Part shown: one piece after another, positions 6,959-12,033 of the stretch
How positions within the stretch are numbered: the stretch's first letter is position 1
Layout: each line of letters begins with the position of its first letter
NCBI GenBank assembly: GCA_023257525.1
Contig: JALRCB010000020.1
Span: 1 to 12,033 of the forward strand
Length of the DNA: 12,033 nt
Origin: Candidatus Nanopelagicales bacterium
GTDB taxonomy: Bacteria > Actinomycetota > Actinomycetes > S36-B12 > UBA5976
Reading direction: 5' to 3'
Program-made: the position numbers and the translations under genes
Notes under the pieces: generated by a model
The model's input: only the letters and a program-made list of their open reading frames with translations
What the model was told of the DNA's origin: nothing
The model's database searches: none

Positions 6959-7524
6959 AACTCTGTTTTCTTGTAAGGCTTGCCTTTTGTATCGTAAGTC
7001 CACCAAGTTCCAACCTGAACTCCTGATTTAAACTCACCACTTCGCATCAAGGTTCCATCTTTACGCCACCACTGCCAAGGTCCGTGCAATTCACCTTTTC
7101 GCATCTTGCCCTTTGATTGCAAAACGGCATTGTCGTAGTAACTAAGAACTGGGCCAGTTCCCTTTCGGGACTTCTCTTCTATTTGATCAAGGCGAACTCG
7201 AATTAACTTCTTTAGCAAACTTTTAGGTAGTGGCTTGTCTAATGGGAAATGCAATGACCCTTGAGTCATCTCGTAGTTGGCTAATTCACTCGATAGCTGA
7301 GTCAAAACGCTGCCGCTAAATGGGAAGTAAGAATTGTGCCTTTTGTAGCCCTCGATGCCACAAATAACTCCACCTTCAACTTCAAATGCCGGAAGGTTGT
7401 AGCTGATGCATTCAGTTGCACCAGGAATTAGTTCGCGAATCGTGGCAGCCAGCTTTAACATCACGGTGCGCTGTGGTTCTTGCAAGGTGTTTAGCTTGCT
7501 ATCCACTAGACCAAGTTTTGCCAT
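6955..7524 (-). CDS. DUF1801 domain protein with C-terminal MORN-like (YwqK-type) repeats
   Basis: The 189-residue protein has two parts. Residues about 15-115 resemble DUF1801: IRELIPGATECISYNLPAF, then KRHNSYFPFSGSV, SLHFPLDKPLP and a final LLKKLIRVRLDQ helix, a frataxin-like fold of unclear function. Residues about 128-189 contain two repeats of the form G-x-x-x-x-G-x-x-x-G-x-W-x-x-W-x-x-D-G, seen in GELHGPWQWWRKDGTL and GVQVGTWWTYDTKGKP, as in MORN or YwqK-type proteins. No signal peptide or membrane segment is seen. AGGAG, partly within the preceding TAG, lies 7 bases before the ATG and supports the start. It is 9 bases downstream of the hydrolase gene, so they form a two-gene operon. 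Function is unknown; a frataxin-like iron role has been suggested for some relatives. Confidence 0.85.
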   Translation of the reverse strand: MAKLGLVDSKLNTLQEPQRTVMLKLAATIRELIPGATECISYNLPAFEVEGGVICGIEGYKRHNSYFPFSGSVLTQLSSELANYEMTQGSLHFPLDKPLPKSLLKKLIRVRLDQIEEKSRKGTGPVLSYYDNAVLQSKGKMRKGELHGPWQWWRKDGTLMRSGEFKSGVQVGTWWTYDTKGKPYKKTEF

Positions 7525-7533
7525 CGAATACTC

Positions 7534-8319
7534 CTAGATTCTCGGTGACCATGTTACGAGTTCGCTGTGCTTAGCCACTCGCCCATCCCCTGATGACTTT
7601 CTGGTAATCCTTCGTATTGCCCATGGGACTAAGAATGCAATTCCCCAAGCCGCAGAGCCAATTACGCGAATCGGCGCCGGCGCTGGTTTGTATGGTGACA
7701 TTGGATCTTGCCAGTCCGCATCGTGAGGCAGGTCGATGGCTCGCAACACTGCTGCTGCCACACGACGATGACCTTCAGTAGATAGGTGCAAACGATCCGA
7801 TGCCAGCATGCGCGGATCACCAAAGACTTCGCGAGAATTTGCATCCATCACAGTTGCGCCGAATTCCTCTGCAACGCGCTTTACGTTCTCGTTAAACGGT
7901 CCGAACCTTTGATTCCAATAGTGTTGAGTTTTGGATTGTGGGTTACTCACCTCTCGCACCGTAAACAGCAATATCTTTGATCCCGTAGCTGCAATTTGGG
8001 CAACTGCATTTGCATAGGCCTCGAAGACTTGATTTGGTTCAAACTTTGGACGCAAAACATTGTTTGCCCCAGCGTGAAATGTAACCAGAGTTTGTGATCC
8101 TTGCATCCATGGCAATGCAAGTTGTAATTGATCCGCAACTACTTGCTCTAGCAGCTTGCCTCGCACCGCCAGGTTCGCATAACGAAAATCTTGGTCATGC
8201 TTTGACATCTCGTCAGCGACCCGATCGGCCCAACCGCGGTAACTGCCATCTGGATACTTGTCTGAAAGGCCTTCAGTTAAGGAATCTCCGAGAGCTATAA
8301 ATTGATTCAGATTTGGCAC
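7534..8319 (-). CDS. SGNH/GDSL-family hydrolase
   Basis: This 261-residue protein carries the SGNH hydrolase blocks: ALGDSLTEG at 9-17 with nucleophile S13, AVRG with G54 (block II), HAGANNVLRP at 82-91 with N86 (block III, GANN in place of the usual GGND), and SDRLHLSTEGH at 174-184 with D175 and H178 (block V). The family hydrolyses esters, often acyl or acetyl groups on lipids, sugars or cell-wall polymers; the substrate is unknown. No signal peptide is present. The last 50 residues hold a short hydrophobic stretch (WGIAFLVPWAI, 225-235) followed by basic residues, perhaps a membrane-associated tail. The start is GTG, with the hexamer TAGGCT six bases upstream and no spaced Shine-Dalgarno, so a leaderless message is likely. 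It is divergent from the cupin gene. Confidence 0.93.
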   Translation of the reverse strand: MPNLNQFIALGDSLTEGLSDKYPDGSYRGWADRVADEMSKHDQDFRYANLAVRGKLLEQVVADQLQLALPWMQGSQTLVTFHAGANNVLRPKFEPNQVFEAYANAVAQIAATGSKILLFTVREVSNPQSKTQHYWNQRFGPFNENVKRVAEEFGATVMDANSREVFGDPRMLASDRLHLSTEGHRRVAAAVLRAIDLPHDADWQDPMSPYKPAPAPIRVIGSAAWGIAFLVPWAIRRITRKSSGDGRVAKHSELVTWSPRI

Positions 8320-8325
8320 AGCCCT

Positions 8326-8331
8326 AGCCTA
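8326..8331 (-). promoter_or_regulatory. Candidate -10 element for a leaderless hydrolase transcript
   Basis: TAGGCT on the minus strand is followed by six bases and then the GTG start. The arrangement (TAG-x-CT, six bases, start codon) is the same as before argG. The intergenic space to the divergent cupin gene is only about 60 bp, so the two promoters must lie close together or overlap. Confidence 0.45.
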
Positions 8332-8379
8332 TTGAAATTCACTTGCTAGATAGCATTGTTAAACCTGGAAAGGCTAATC

Positions 8380-8706
8380 ATGAGCAACATCGTTCGCATC
8401 GATACAAATGCAGAGTTACCCGCAGATCCAGACTCCCCGGGTGAATACTGCGTTACGCCGTTCTTCGGCGAGAACGAAAAGTTCTTTGCTGGTATTTGGT
8501 CTGCTGATCCTCATTCCCAAGACTTTGATGAATATCCAATGGATGAAGTTTGCGTTGTGCTCGCCGGCAAAATCACGTTGACTGAGCCTGGCGAGTCACC
8601 TGAAGAATTCACAACTGGTGACGTCTTTGGAATTAAACGTGGCACCCCAGTGAATTGGACTCAAGATCCAGGTACTCGAAAGATCTTTGTAATCCTGGAA
8701 AGCTAA
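8380..8706 (+). CDS. Small cupin-domain protein (Cupin_3/DUF861-like)
   Basis: This 108-residue single-domain protein shows the two halves of a cupin barrel: DEVCVVLAGKITLTEPGES at 55-73 and GDVFGIKRGTPVNWTQDPGT at 80-99, ending RKIFVI. The pattern resembles the Cupin_3 group that includes (S)-ureidoglycine aminohydrolase-type domains. The first motif has few histidines, so classical metal binding is uncertain. I chose the ATG at 8380 because AAAGG (8369-8373) lies 6 bases upstream; an in-frame TTG at 8356 would place that site inside the gene. It is expected to be cytosolic, with unknown substrate. It is divergent from the hydrolase, and its TAA overlaps the stop of the opposing DoxX-like gene by four bases. 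Confidence 0.9.
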   Translation: MSNIVRIDTNAELPADPDSPGEYCVTPFFGENEKFFAGIWSADPHSQDFDEYPMDEVCVVLAGKITLTEPGESPEEFTTGDVFGIKRGTPVNWTQDPGTRKIFVILES

Positions 8707-9116
8707 ATTGCTTTAGCAAGTTCCCGGTTCATGTCCTTATTCAAGGCCCAGCACCAATAGAACAATCCGAACTGCAGCGGCAAGCGCGCGAAAGCAATCA
8801 GTGGATCTGGCATTTCATGATCCATCCAGTCGATTGCCATGTAAATGTTCGCTGGGAAAACCAAAACGAATAACGCAAAGGCAGCCCAAACACCTAATTG
8901 CCTAATTGGCTTTCCAAACAGAGTCTTGGGCATCGGTGCAAACATCATTGCGCCGATAGTTAACTCAGCTGCGCCACTTAAGTAAGTCCAGAACCGTGGT
9001 TCAAATGGAAGTACTGGCGGAATGATTTTGTCGAAACCAGCTGGAGCAGCAAAGTGTGCAAAGCCTGCAACTAGCAACATAATTCCAAGCCCACGGCCTG
9101 CGGTGTATTTGGTCAT
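8703..9116 (-). CDS. DoxX-like integral membrane protein
   Basis: The 137-residue protein has about four membrane segments (roughly 8-24, 44-61, 74-94 and 109-125). Conserved DoxX-type features are visible: an early GFAHFAAP (18-25), the FDKIIPPVLP stretch (28-37), a Gly/Glu pair in the second helix (SGAAELTIG, 47-55) and VFPANIYMA (86-94). The family is widespread and its molecular function unsettled; some members take part in redox or thiosulfate metabolism or oxidative-stress membrane complexes. No strong Shine-Dalgarno is seen; AGGG sits about 11 bases before the ATG, and a GATACT hexamer six bases upstream could again give a leaderless start. It follows the aquaporin gene by 78 bases in the same direction and converges on the cupin gene. 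Confidence 0.85.
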   Translation of the reverse strand: MTKYTAGRGLGIMLLVAGFAHFAAPAGFDKIIPPVLPFEPRFWTYLSGAAELTIGAMMFAPMPKTLFGKPIRQLGVWAAFALFVLVFPANIYMAIDWMDHEMPDPLIAFARLPLQFGLFYWCWALNKDMNRELAKAI

Positions 9117-9127
9117 GAGTTAAGTAT

Positions 9128-9171
9128 CCCTAGATATCGCTGAATCTTTCGACACCACTCATTGTCTAGGG
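9128..9171. repeat. Inverted repeat between aquaporin and DoxX-like genes
   Basis: The perfect seven-base arms CCCTAGA (9128-9134) and TCTAGGG (9165-9171) are separated by 30 bases. Within this, GACA (9151-9154) and TGTC (9163-9166) could form an alternative small stem. No T-run follows on the minus strand, so it is a poor terminator. It could be an operator for the DoxX-like gene, since its near arm lies about 12 bases before that ATG, or it may be chance. Confidence 0.3.
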
Positions 9172-9194
9172 GCTATTTCTAGCAAGTGAAATTA

Positions 9195-9842
9195 TTAGGC
9201 CTTTGATGGCTTCATCACAATGTCATACACAAATACTGCAACCATTGCTCCAACAATTGGTCCAACTATGTAAACAAGTGCAGAGCCTAAATCACCAGCT
9301 ACAACCGCAGGCCCAAACCAACGAGCTGGATTCATTGCCGCTCCAGTGGCAGGTCCGGCAAAGAAAATGTCTCCAACGATTGCCATTCCAATAGGTAACC
9401 CTGCGATTATTGAGAAGGTGCCACGAGGGTCAACAGCAACTCCCATAATGACGACCATCAAAATGAAAGTTGCTACTGCTTCAACCAAAATGCCGGTACT
9501 TACCGAAACGCCATCACCAAGTCCTGGAACGCCACCCAATGTACCGAATGCAGATTTTAGAATTGCCGCTGCCGCAACTGCACCTACAAGTTGCGCAATG
9601 ACGTAAGCCAATGCATCAATCGGAGCAATTCTCTTTGTTGCGGCCAGTGCCACAGTTACTGCAGGGTTAAAGTGCGCACCTGAAATGTGGGCGAAGGCGC
9701 AAATGGCAACAAAAATTGCTAGCCCATGTGCAAGTGCAACCCCGGTGAGATCCGCACCGTTCATTATCGCGCCGATACCAAACAGGCAGAGAAAGAATAC
9801 GCCGAGAAATTCGGCTAACAACCGAGCAGGTGCATTATTCAT
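9195..9842 (-). CDS. Aquaporin / MIP-family channel
   Basis: This 215-residue inner-membrane channel has six membrane segments and both NPA boxes: HFNPAVT (57-63) and AMNPARWFGPA (169-179). The length is short and fits water-channel types rather than GlpF (about 280). Aligning by eye with plant TIPs using fixed distances from the NPA boxes gives selectivity-filter residues H39, I159, A168 and R174, a His-Ile-Ala-Arg set also known from plant TIP3 channels. It differs from E. coli AqpZ (F-H-T-R) and GlpF (W-G-F-R). Such filters are linked with passage of water and often of ammonia, urea or peroxide, which is inference here. AGGAG is 8 bases before the ATG, and a TATGAT box lies further upstream. 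Confidence 0.95.
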   Translation of the reverse strand: MNNAPARLLAEFLGVFFLCLFGIGAIMNGADLTGVALAHGLAIFVAICAFAHISGAHFNPAVTVALAATKRIAPIDALAYVIAQLVGAVAAAAILKSAFGTLGGVPGLGDGVSVSTGILVEAVATFILMVVIMGVAVDPRGTFSIIAGLPIGMAIVGDIFFAGPATGAAMNPARWFGPAVVAGDLGSALVYIVGPIVGAMVAVFVYDIVMKPSKA

Positions 9843-9881
9843 TTGAATTTCTCCTAAGGTTTATCGGAATAAGTTTTTTAA

Positions 9882-9887
9882 ATCATA
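9882..9887 (-). promoter_or_regulatory. Candidate -10 box of the aquaporin gene
   Basis: TATGAT on the minus strand lies 39 bases before the aquaporin ATG, which leaves a leader of about 32 bases containing AGGAG (plus strand 9851-9855). I see no good -35 at 16-18 bases. The gene starts a new unit, 151 bases after the preceding stop. Confidence 0.45.
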
Positions 9888-9926
9888 GCGCAAGCACCCC
9901 AAGAATTTGATCCAAAGGTAGATGAC

Positions 9927-9986
9927 ATGGTTTTGAAAGTTGGTTTAGTTAGCTACGGTGCAATAATCAGAATTCACTACACATAG
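9927..9986 (+). CDS. Possible 19-residue small ORF in the aquaporin upstream region
   Basis: An ATG opens a 19-codon frame ending in TAG, reading MVLKVGLVSYGAIIRIHYT. AAAGG (9914-9918) stands 8 bases upstream, a proper ribosome site. It is the only plus-strand candidate in this 151-base gap, divergent from the aquaporin. The LKVGLVSYGAI stretch resembles the first strand of a Rossmann fold, so it could be the remnant of a lost dehydrogenase rather than a peptide gene. Chance is quite possible. Confidence 0.2.
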   Translation: MVLKVGLVSYGAIIRIHYT

Positions 9987-9993
9987 GAAACAA

Positions 9994-10455
9994 CTAGGAA
10001 AGATCTAGCCTTACGTCAAAGGCAACCATTGCAATTGCGATTCCAGCAGACCAAATAAGCGTGCTAGCAATTATGAGCGTCGATGCTCGAAATGGTTTAA
10101 CTCCTGCCGCCACAGATGCCATCGCGGCAATCTGAGTACCAATTAATGCTGGAGCAGCAATCGCCATGCCATAGATTCCATACTTATCGAACATTCGGAC
10201 TGCTTTTTCAAACTTAGGCGATTCACCAGTTTTACCTTTTGCTGCACGTCTCTTTATGATCCGATTTCGCATAGTCGAACTCAGGTAAGCGAAAACTACA
10301 ATCGCAATTGCATCACCAATCACTGCCGCAATCACAGCCAAATATGGGTTTACTCCCAATGCAATTCCAACTGGCACCATTGCGATCGCGTCAACAAATG
10401 GAATAACTGAGGCTATGAAAACTCCTAGCGCTCCCCACTGTTCGATGTATTCCAT
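9994..10455 (-). CDS. Small multidrug-export / DedA-like membrane protein
   Basis: The 153-residue protein has hydrophobic segments at about 8-30, 36-59, 93-117 and 124-146. A cytoplasmic basic loop lies between the second and third, with KRRAAKGKTGESPKF (68-82) followed by FDKYGIYGMAIAAPALIGTQ (89-108). This loop plus the FDKYG and P-x-L-x-G-T pattern is typical of the Sm_multidrug_ex family (PF06695), related in shape to DedA proteins. Despite the family name, export has little direct proof. AAAGGA 9 bases before the ATG supports the start. The gene follows the DUF418 gene after 18 bases and closes an operon of three membrane proteins. Confidence 0.85.
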   Translation of the reverse strand: MEYIEQWGALGVFIASVIPFVDAIAMVPVGIALGVNPYLAVIAAVIGDAIAIVVFAYLSSTMRNRIIKRRAAKGKTGESPKFEKAVRMFDKYGIYGMAIAAPALIGTQIAAMASVAAGVKPFRASTLIIASTLIWSAGIAIAMVAFDVRLDLS

Positions 10456-10473
10456 TATTGGAAGTCCTTTTCC

Positions 10474-11622
10474 CTATCGATCTTTTGTCACAGAGTGCAC
10501 GAGTTTTTCTAAAGGTCCTTGCTTGTATTTCTTTAACCAGGCAGTTGACAAGTAAACAAGCAGTCCCCAAATTCCAAACGCCAGGATTAGTACCTGCCAA
10601 GTTTGTAGATCTTGGAACAGTCCTAATCCCCATGGACCAAAAATCATCGACGTGACTATCGATTGTGAAATGTAAACTGTTAAGGACATTTGCCCTGCTG
10701 GCTTCATCCAAGAAACAGTGTTCGGCTTCTCTTCTACTAGCTTTCGAATAACACCAACAAAAAACATCGACAAAAGTGGCGCGGCAATGAATGACACAGT
10801 CAGTGCAAAGAGATACACAGATTCAGAAGGATTTGCGGATTGCTCGTTTTGCACTAGCGCAAGGGCGGCAAGAATCTGAATTGGAGCTCCAAGTAATAAG
10901 CCTCGCTTGATTAACTTAGAGTTCTGATTTACATCAATTGGAGAAGACAAGAACTGAGTTCTTGCCATTCGCAGTCCAAGTAAGAACGCAGCAAAAGCAA
11001 AACCGCCCTGGAGAAGGATTCCAGTGGAAATGCCATAGGCCCATACCTCTAAGCGCGCCGGTATTGCCTCTATGAAACTTCCGTTCAGTAGCACTCCATC
11101 GAGCTTTAATTCCATAGATGTCTGCAAAGCCTCTTCGGTCAAAAACTGCTCGGCAACGAACAGTAAAGCAGCAACAATTAGAAGAATTGCAGATGTTGCT
11201 AAGAAAACAACGCGAGTCCAGATCTTAAGGGTTCTGTCAGCTCGAAAAAAGAATGGGATTAGTAATAGTCCAAAGATCCCATACACAAAGATGATGTCTC
11301 CATGCCATAAGAACGAGAAGTGCAGAACTCCCAGTGCCATCAGAGCTAAGCAGCGCTTAACCCATCGCGCTCGATTGGCTCGATCGCCCCTGATTATGTA
11401 ATTGGAGCTGTAGCCAAACAAGAATGAGAAGATCAAATAGAACTTGCCGGTAAAAATTGTGGCAATAAGGAAGGTCGCAGATCCATTTGCTAGACCTTGA
11501 ACCCATTCGCCGCGGGCCCCTTCGCCGCTGTTAAGGGCCATGAATTGGATGTTTACAACCAAGATTCCAAGCAGAGCGAATCCTCTTAAAACGTCCGGAG
11601 TTAGATCTCGCTTCATCTGCAT
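10474..11622 (-). CDS. DUF418 (YeiB-like) membrane protein
   Basis: Starting at the ATG at 11622 gives 382 residues. The N-terminus has RDLTPDVLRGFALLGILVVN (5-24), the signature opening of the DUF418/YeiB group. About ten membrane segments follow, and the C-terminal DUF418 block is GQMSLTVYISQS (310-321) with FGPWGLGLF (328-336). The acyltransferase-3-like architecture has suggested roles in modifying surface molecules, but function is unknown. The start is clear: AAAAGGA (plus strand 11629-11635) lies 6 bases before it, and the ATG shares its A with the TAA of the upstream gene (TAATG), a standard coupling arrangement. A longer reading to a TTG at 11643 would bury the ribosome site. Confidence 0.9.
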   Translation of the reverse strand: MQMKRDLTPDVLRGFALLGILVVNIQFMALNSGEGARGEWVQGLANGSATFLIATIFTGKFYLIFSFLFGYSSNYIIRGDRANRARWVKRCLALMALGVLHFSFLWHGDIIFVYGIFGLLLIPFFFRADRTLKIWTRVVFLATSAILLIVAALLFVAEQFLTEEALQTSMELKLDGVLLNGSFIEAIPARLEVWAYGISTGILLQGGFAFAAFLLGLRMARTQFLSSPIDVNQNSKLIKRGLLLGAPIQILAALALVQNEQSANPSESVYLFALTVSFIAAPLLSMFFVGVIRKLVEEKPNTVSWMKPAGQMSLTVYISQSIVTSMIFGPWGLGLFQDLQTWQVLILAFGIWGLLVYLSTAWLKKYKQGPLEKLVHSVTKDR

Positions 11623-12033
11623 TAGATGTCCTTTTCCCGCCAAGCAAGAACCATTGATGGCATGGAAGCGAATGCAAACAGCGTCGCAATAACCAAATAA
11701 CTTCCGTCGTTGCCTTCTGGTTGGAACATTTGCACTTCAGGACCAAACATCGTGAGCAACATTAGTGCGATCACTATGTAACCCATCAAGTAATAGGCAT
11801 ACCTAAACGAAGTGTTTCGCACCTGGATCTGGCGCTCGTCGAGAAGTTCATCTGGAGCATCAGCAACAGACCGCACGCTTACGCGAAGCAAACTGTAGCC
11901 TCCAACTAATGTCAGAATGACAAAAATTGCTGTAACGGAGTAAACGATTACATCGACTCCGCTAGACAAAGAAAGATTTGTCTTTAGCGTGGGCCAATAA
12001 CTACCCATTGCAACAAGAACTATTCCAATCCAA
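11622..12033 (-). CDS. Uncharacterised membrane protein, N-terminus beyond window edge
   Basis: The frame ends with TAA at 11622 and remains open to the window edge. An ATG at 12008 would give 128 residues, but it has no Shine-Dalgarno. The eight codons before it read WIGIVLVA, the end of a membrane segment, so the real start is probably further right. Visible segments lie at about 20-41, 70-87 and 105-120 counted from that ATG. A conserved-looking soluble loop DAPDELLDERQIQVRNTSFRY sits between the first two; the D-E-R-Q-x-x-x-R portion, followed by AYYLMG, suggests a functional motif, but I do not recognise the family. It is coupled to the DUF418 gene by a one-base stop/start overlap, so the two probably act together. 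Confidence 0.75.
   Translation of the reverse strand, partial: WIGIVLVAMGSYWPTLKTNLSLSSGVDVIVYSVTAIFVILTLVGGYSLLRVSVRSVADAPDELLDERQIQVRNTSFRYAYYLMGYIVIALMLLTMFGPEVQMFQPEGNDGSYLVIATLFAFASMPSMVLAWREKDI

Noticed and set aside
8356..8379. Upstream TTG start for the cupin gene
   Set aside because: It would place the good AAAGG ribosome site inside the coding region; the ATG at 8380 has the right spacing to it.
7534..9116. A defence or toxin-antitoxin module, suggested by a YwqK-like tail and small genes
   Set aside because: The YwqK label refers only to MORN-like repeats. No toxin, nuclease, protease or sensor partner is present, and the neighbours are housekeeping-type families.
10391..10711. 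A 106-codon minus-strand frame bridging the DUF418 and DedA-like genes
   Set aside because: It is out of frame with both genes, each of which has clear family motifs and its own ribosome site; the frame reads as a shadow.
11623..11643. TTG start seven codons upstream for the DUF418 gene
   Set aside because: The added residues encode the AAAAGGA ribosome site, and the ATG at 11622 overlaps the previous stop as TAATG.

Overview
This window looks like ordinary chromosome from a small-genome, moderate-GC actinobacterium. I estimate G+C in the mid-40s percent by eye and did not count it. Genes are tightly packed with 0-20 bp gaps, stop and start codons often touch, some starts are GTG, and two genes have a TANNNT hexamer six bases before the start codon, which suggests leaderless transcripts. 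Together with the protein families, this fits the freshwater Nanopelagicales (acI) type or a streamlined Microbacteriaceae. The assignment is inference; there is no rRNA or marker gene to settle it. I see no phage, IS element, CRISPR array, tRNA or rRNA.

Left part (1-6391, all minus strand, so transcription runs from high to low coordinates): an ornithine cyclodeaminase (ocd), a class I/II aminotransferase, a D-2-hydroxyacid dehydrogenase of the glyoxylate/hydroxypyruvate reductase type, a GNAT acetyltransferase, a long-form (type 2, E. coli-like) argininosuccinate synthase (argG), and two tandem EamA/DMT transporters. The second transporter is cut by the left edge at base 1. From the aminotransferase onward, consecutive genes are 0-27 bp apart and look like one transcription unit, although argG also has its own candidate promoter. 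The content points to amino-acid and nitrogen metabolism: ornithine to proline, citrulline plus aspartate to argininosuccinate, transamination then keto-acid reduction, and export of a small metabolite.

Divergent control region (6392-6535): a small AsnC/Lrp regulator is transcribed to the right from the region that drives ocd to the left. Two inverted repeats with 9-base spacers lie between them, about four helical turns apart, and are good candidate operators for this regulator.

Middle part (6955-9116): a DUF1801-MORN-like fusion protein and an SGNH/GDSL hydrolase (minus strand), then a small cupin (plus) converging on a DoxX-like membrane protein (minus). Both convergent pairs (lrp/DUF1801 and cupin/DoxX) overlap by exactly four bases through their stop codons.

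Right part (9195-12033, minus strand): an aquaporin whose selectivity-filter positions read His-Ile-Ala-Arg, as in some plant tonoplast channels; a Sm_multidrug_ex/DedA-like membrane protein; a DUF418 membrane protein; and an unrecognised membrane protein whose frame stays open to the right edge. The last three form an operon. I found no clear novel system. The points most worth checking are the regulator/operator region, the aquaporin filter, the fusion protein, the duplicated transporter and the paired stop-codon overlaps.
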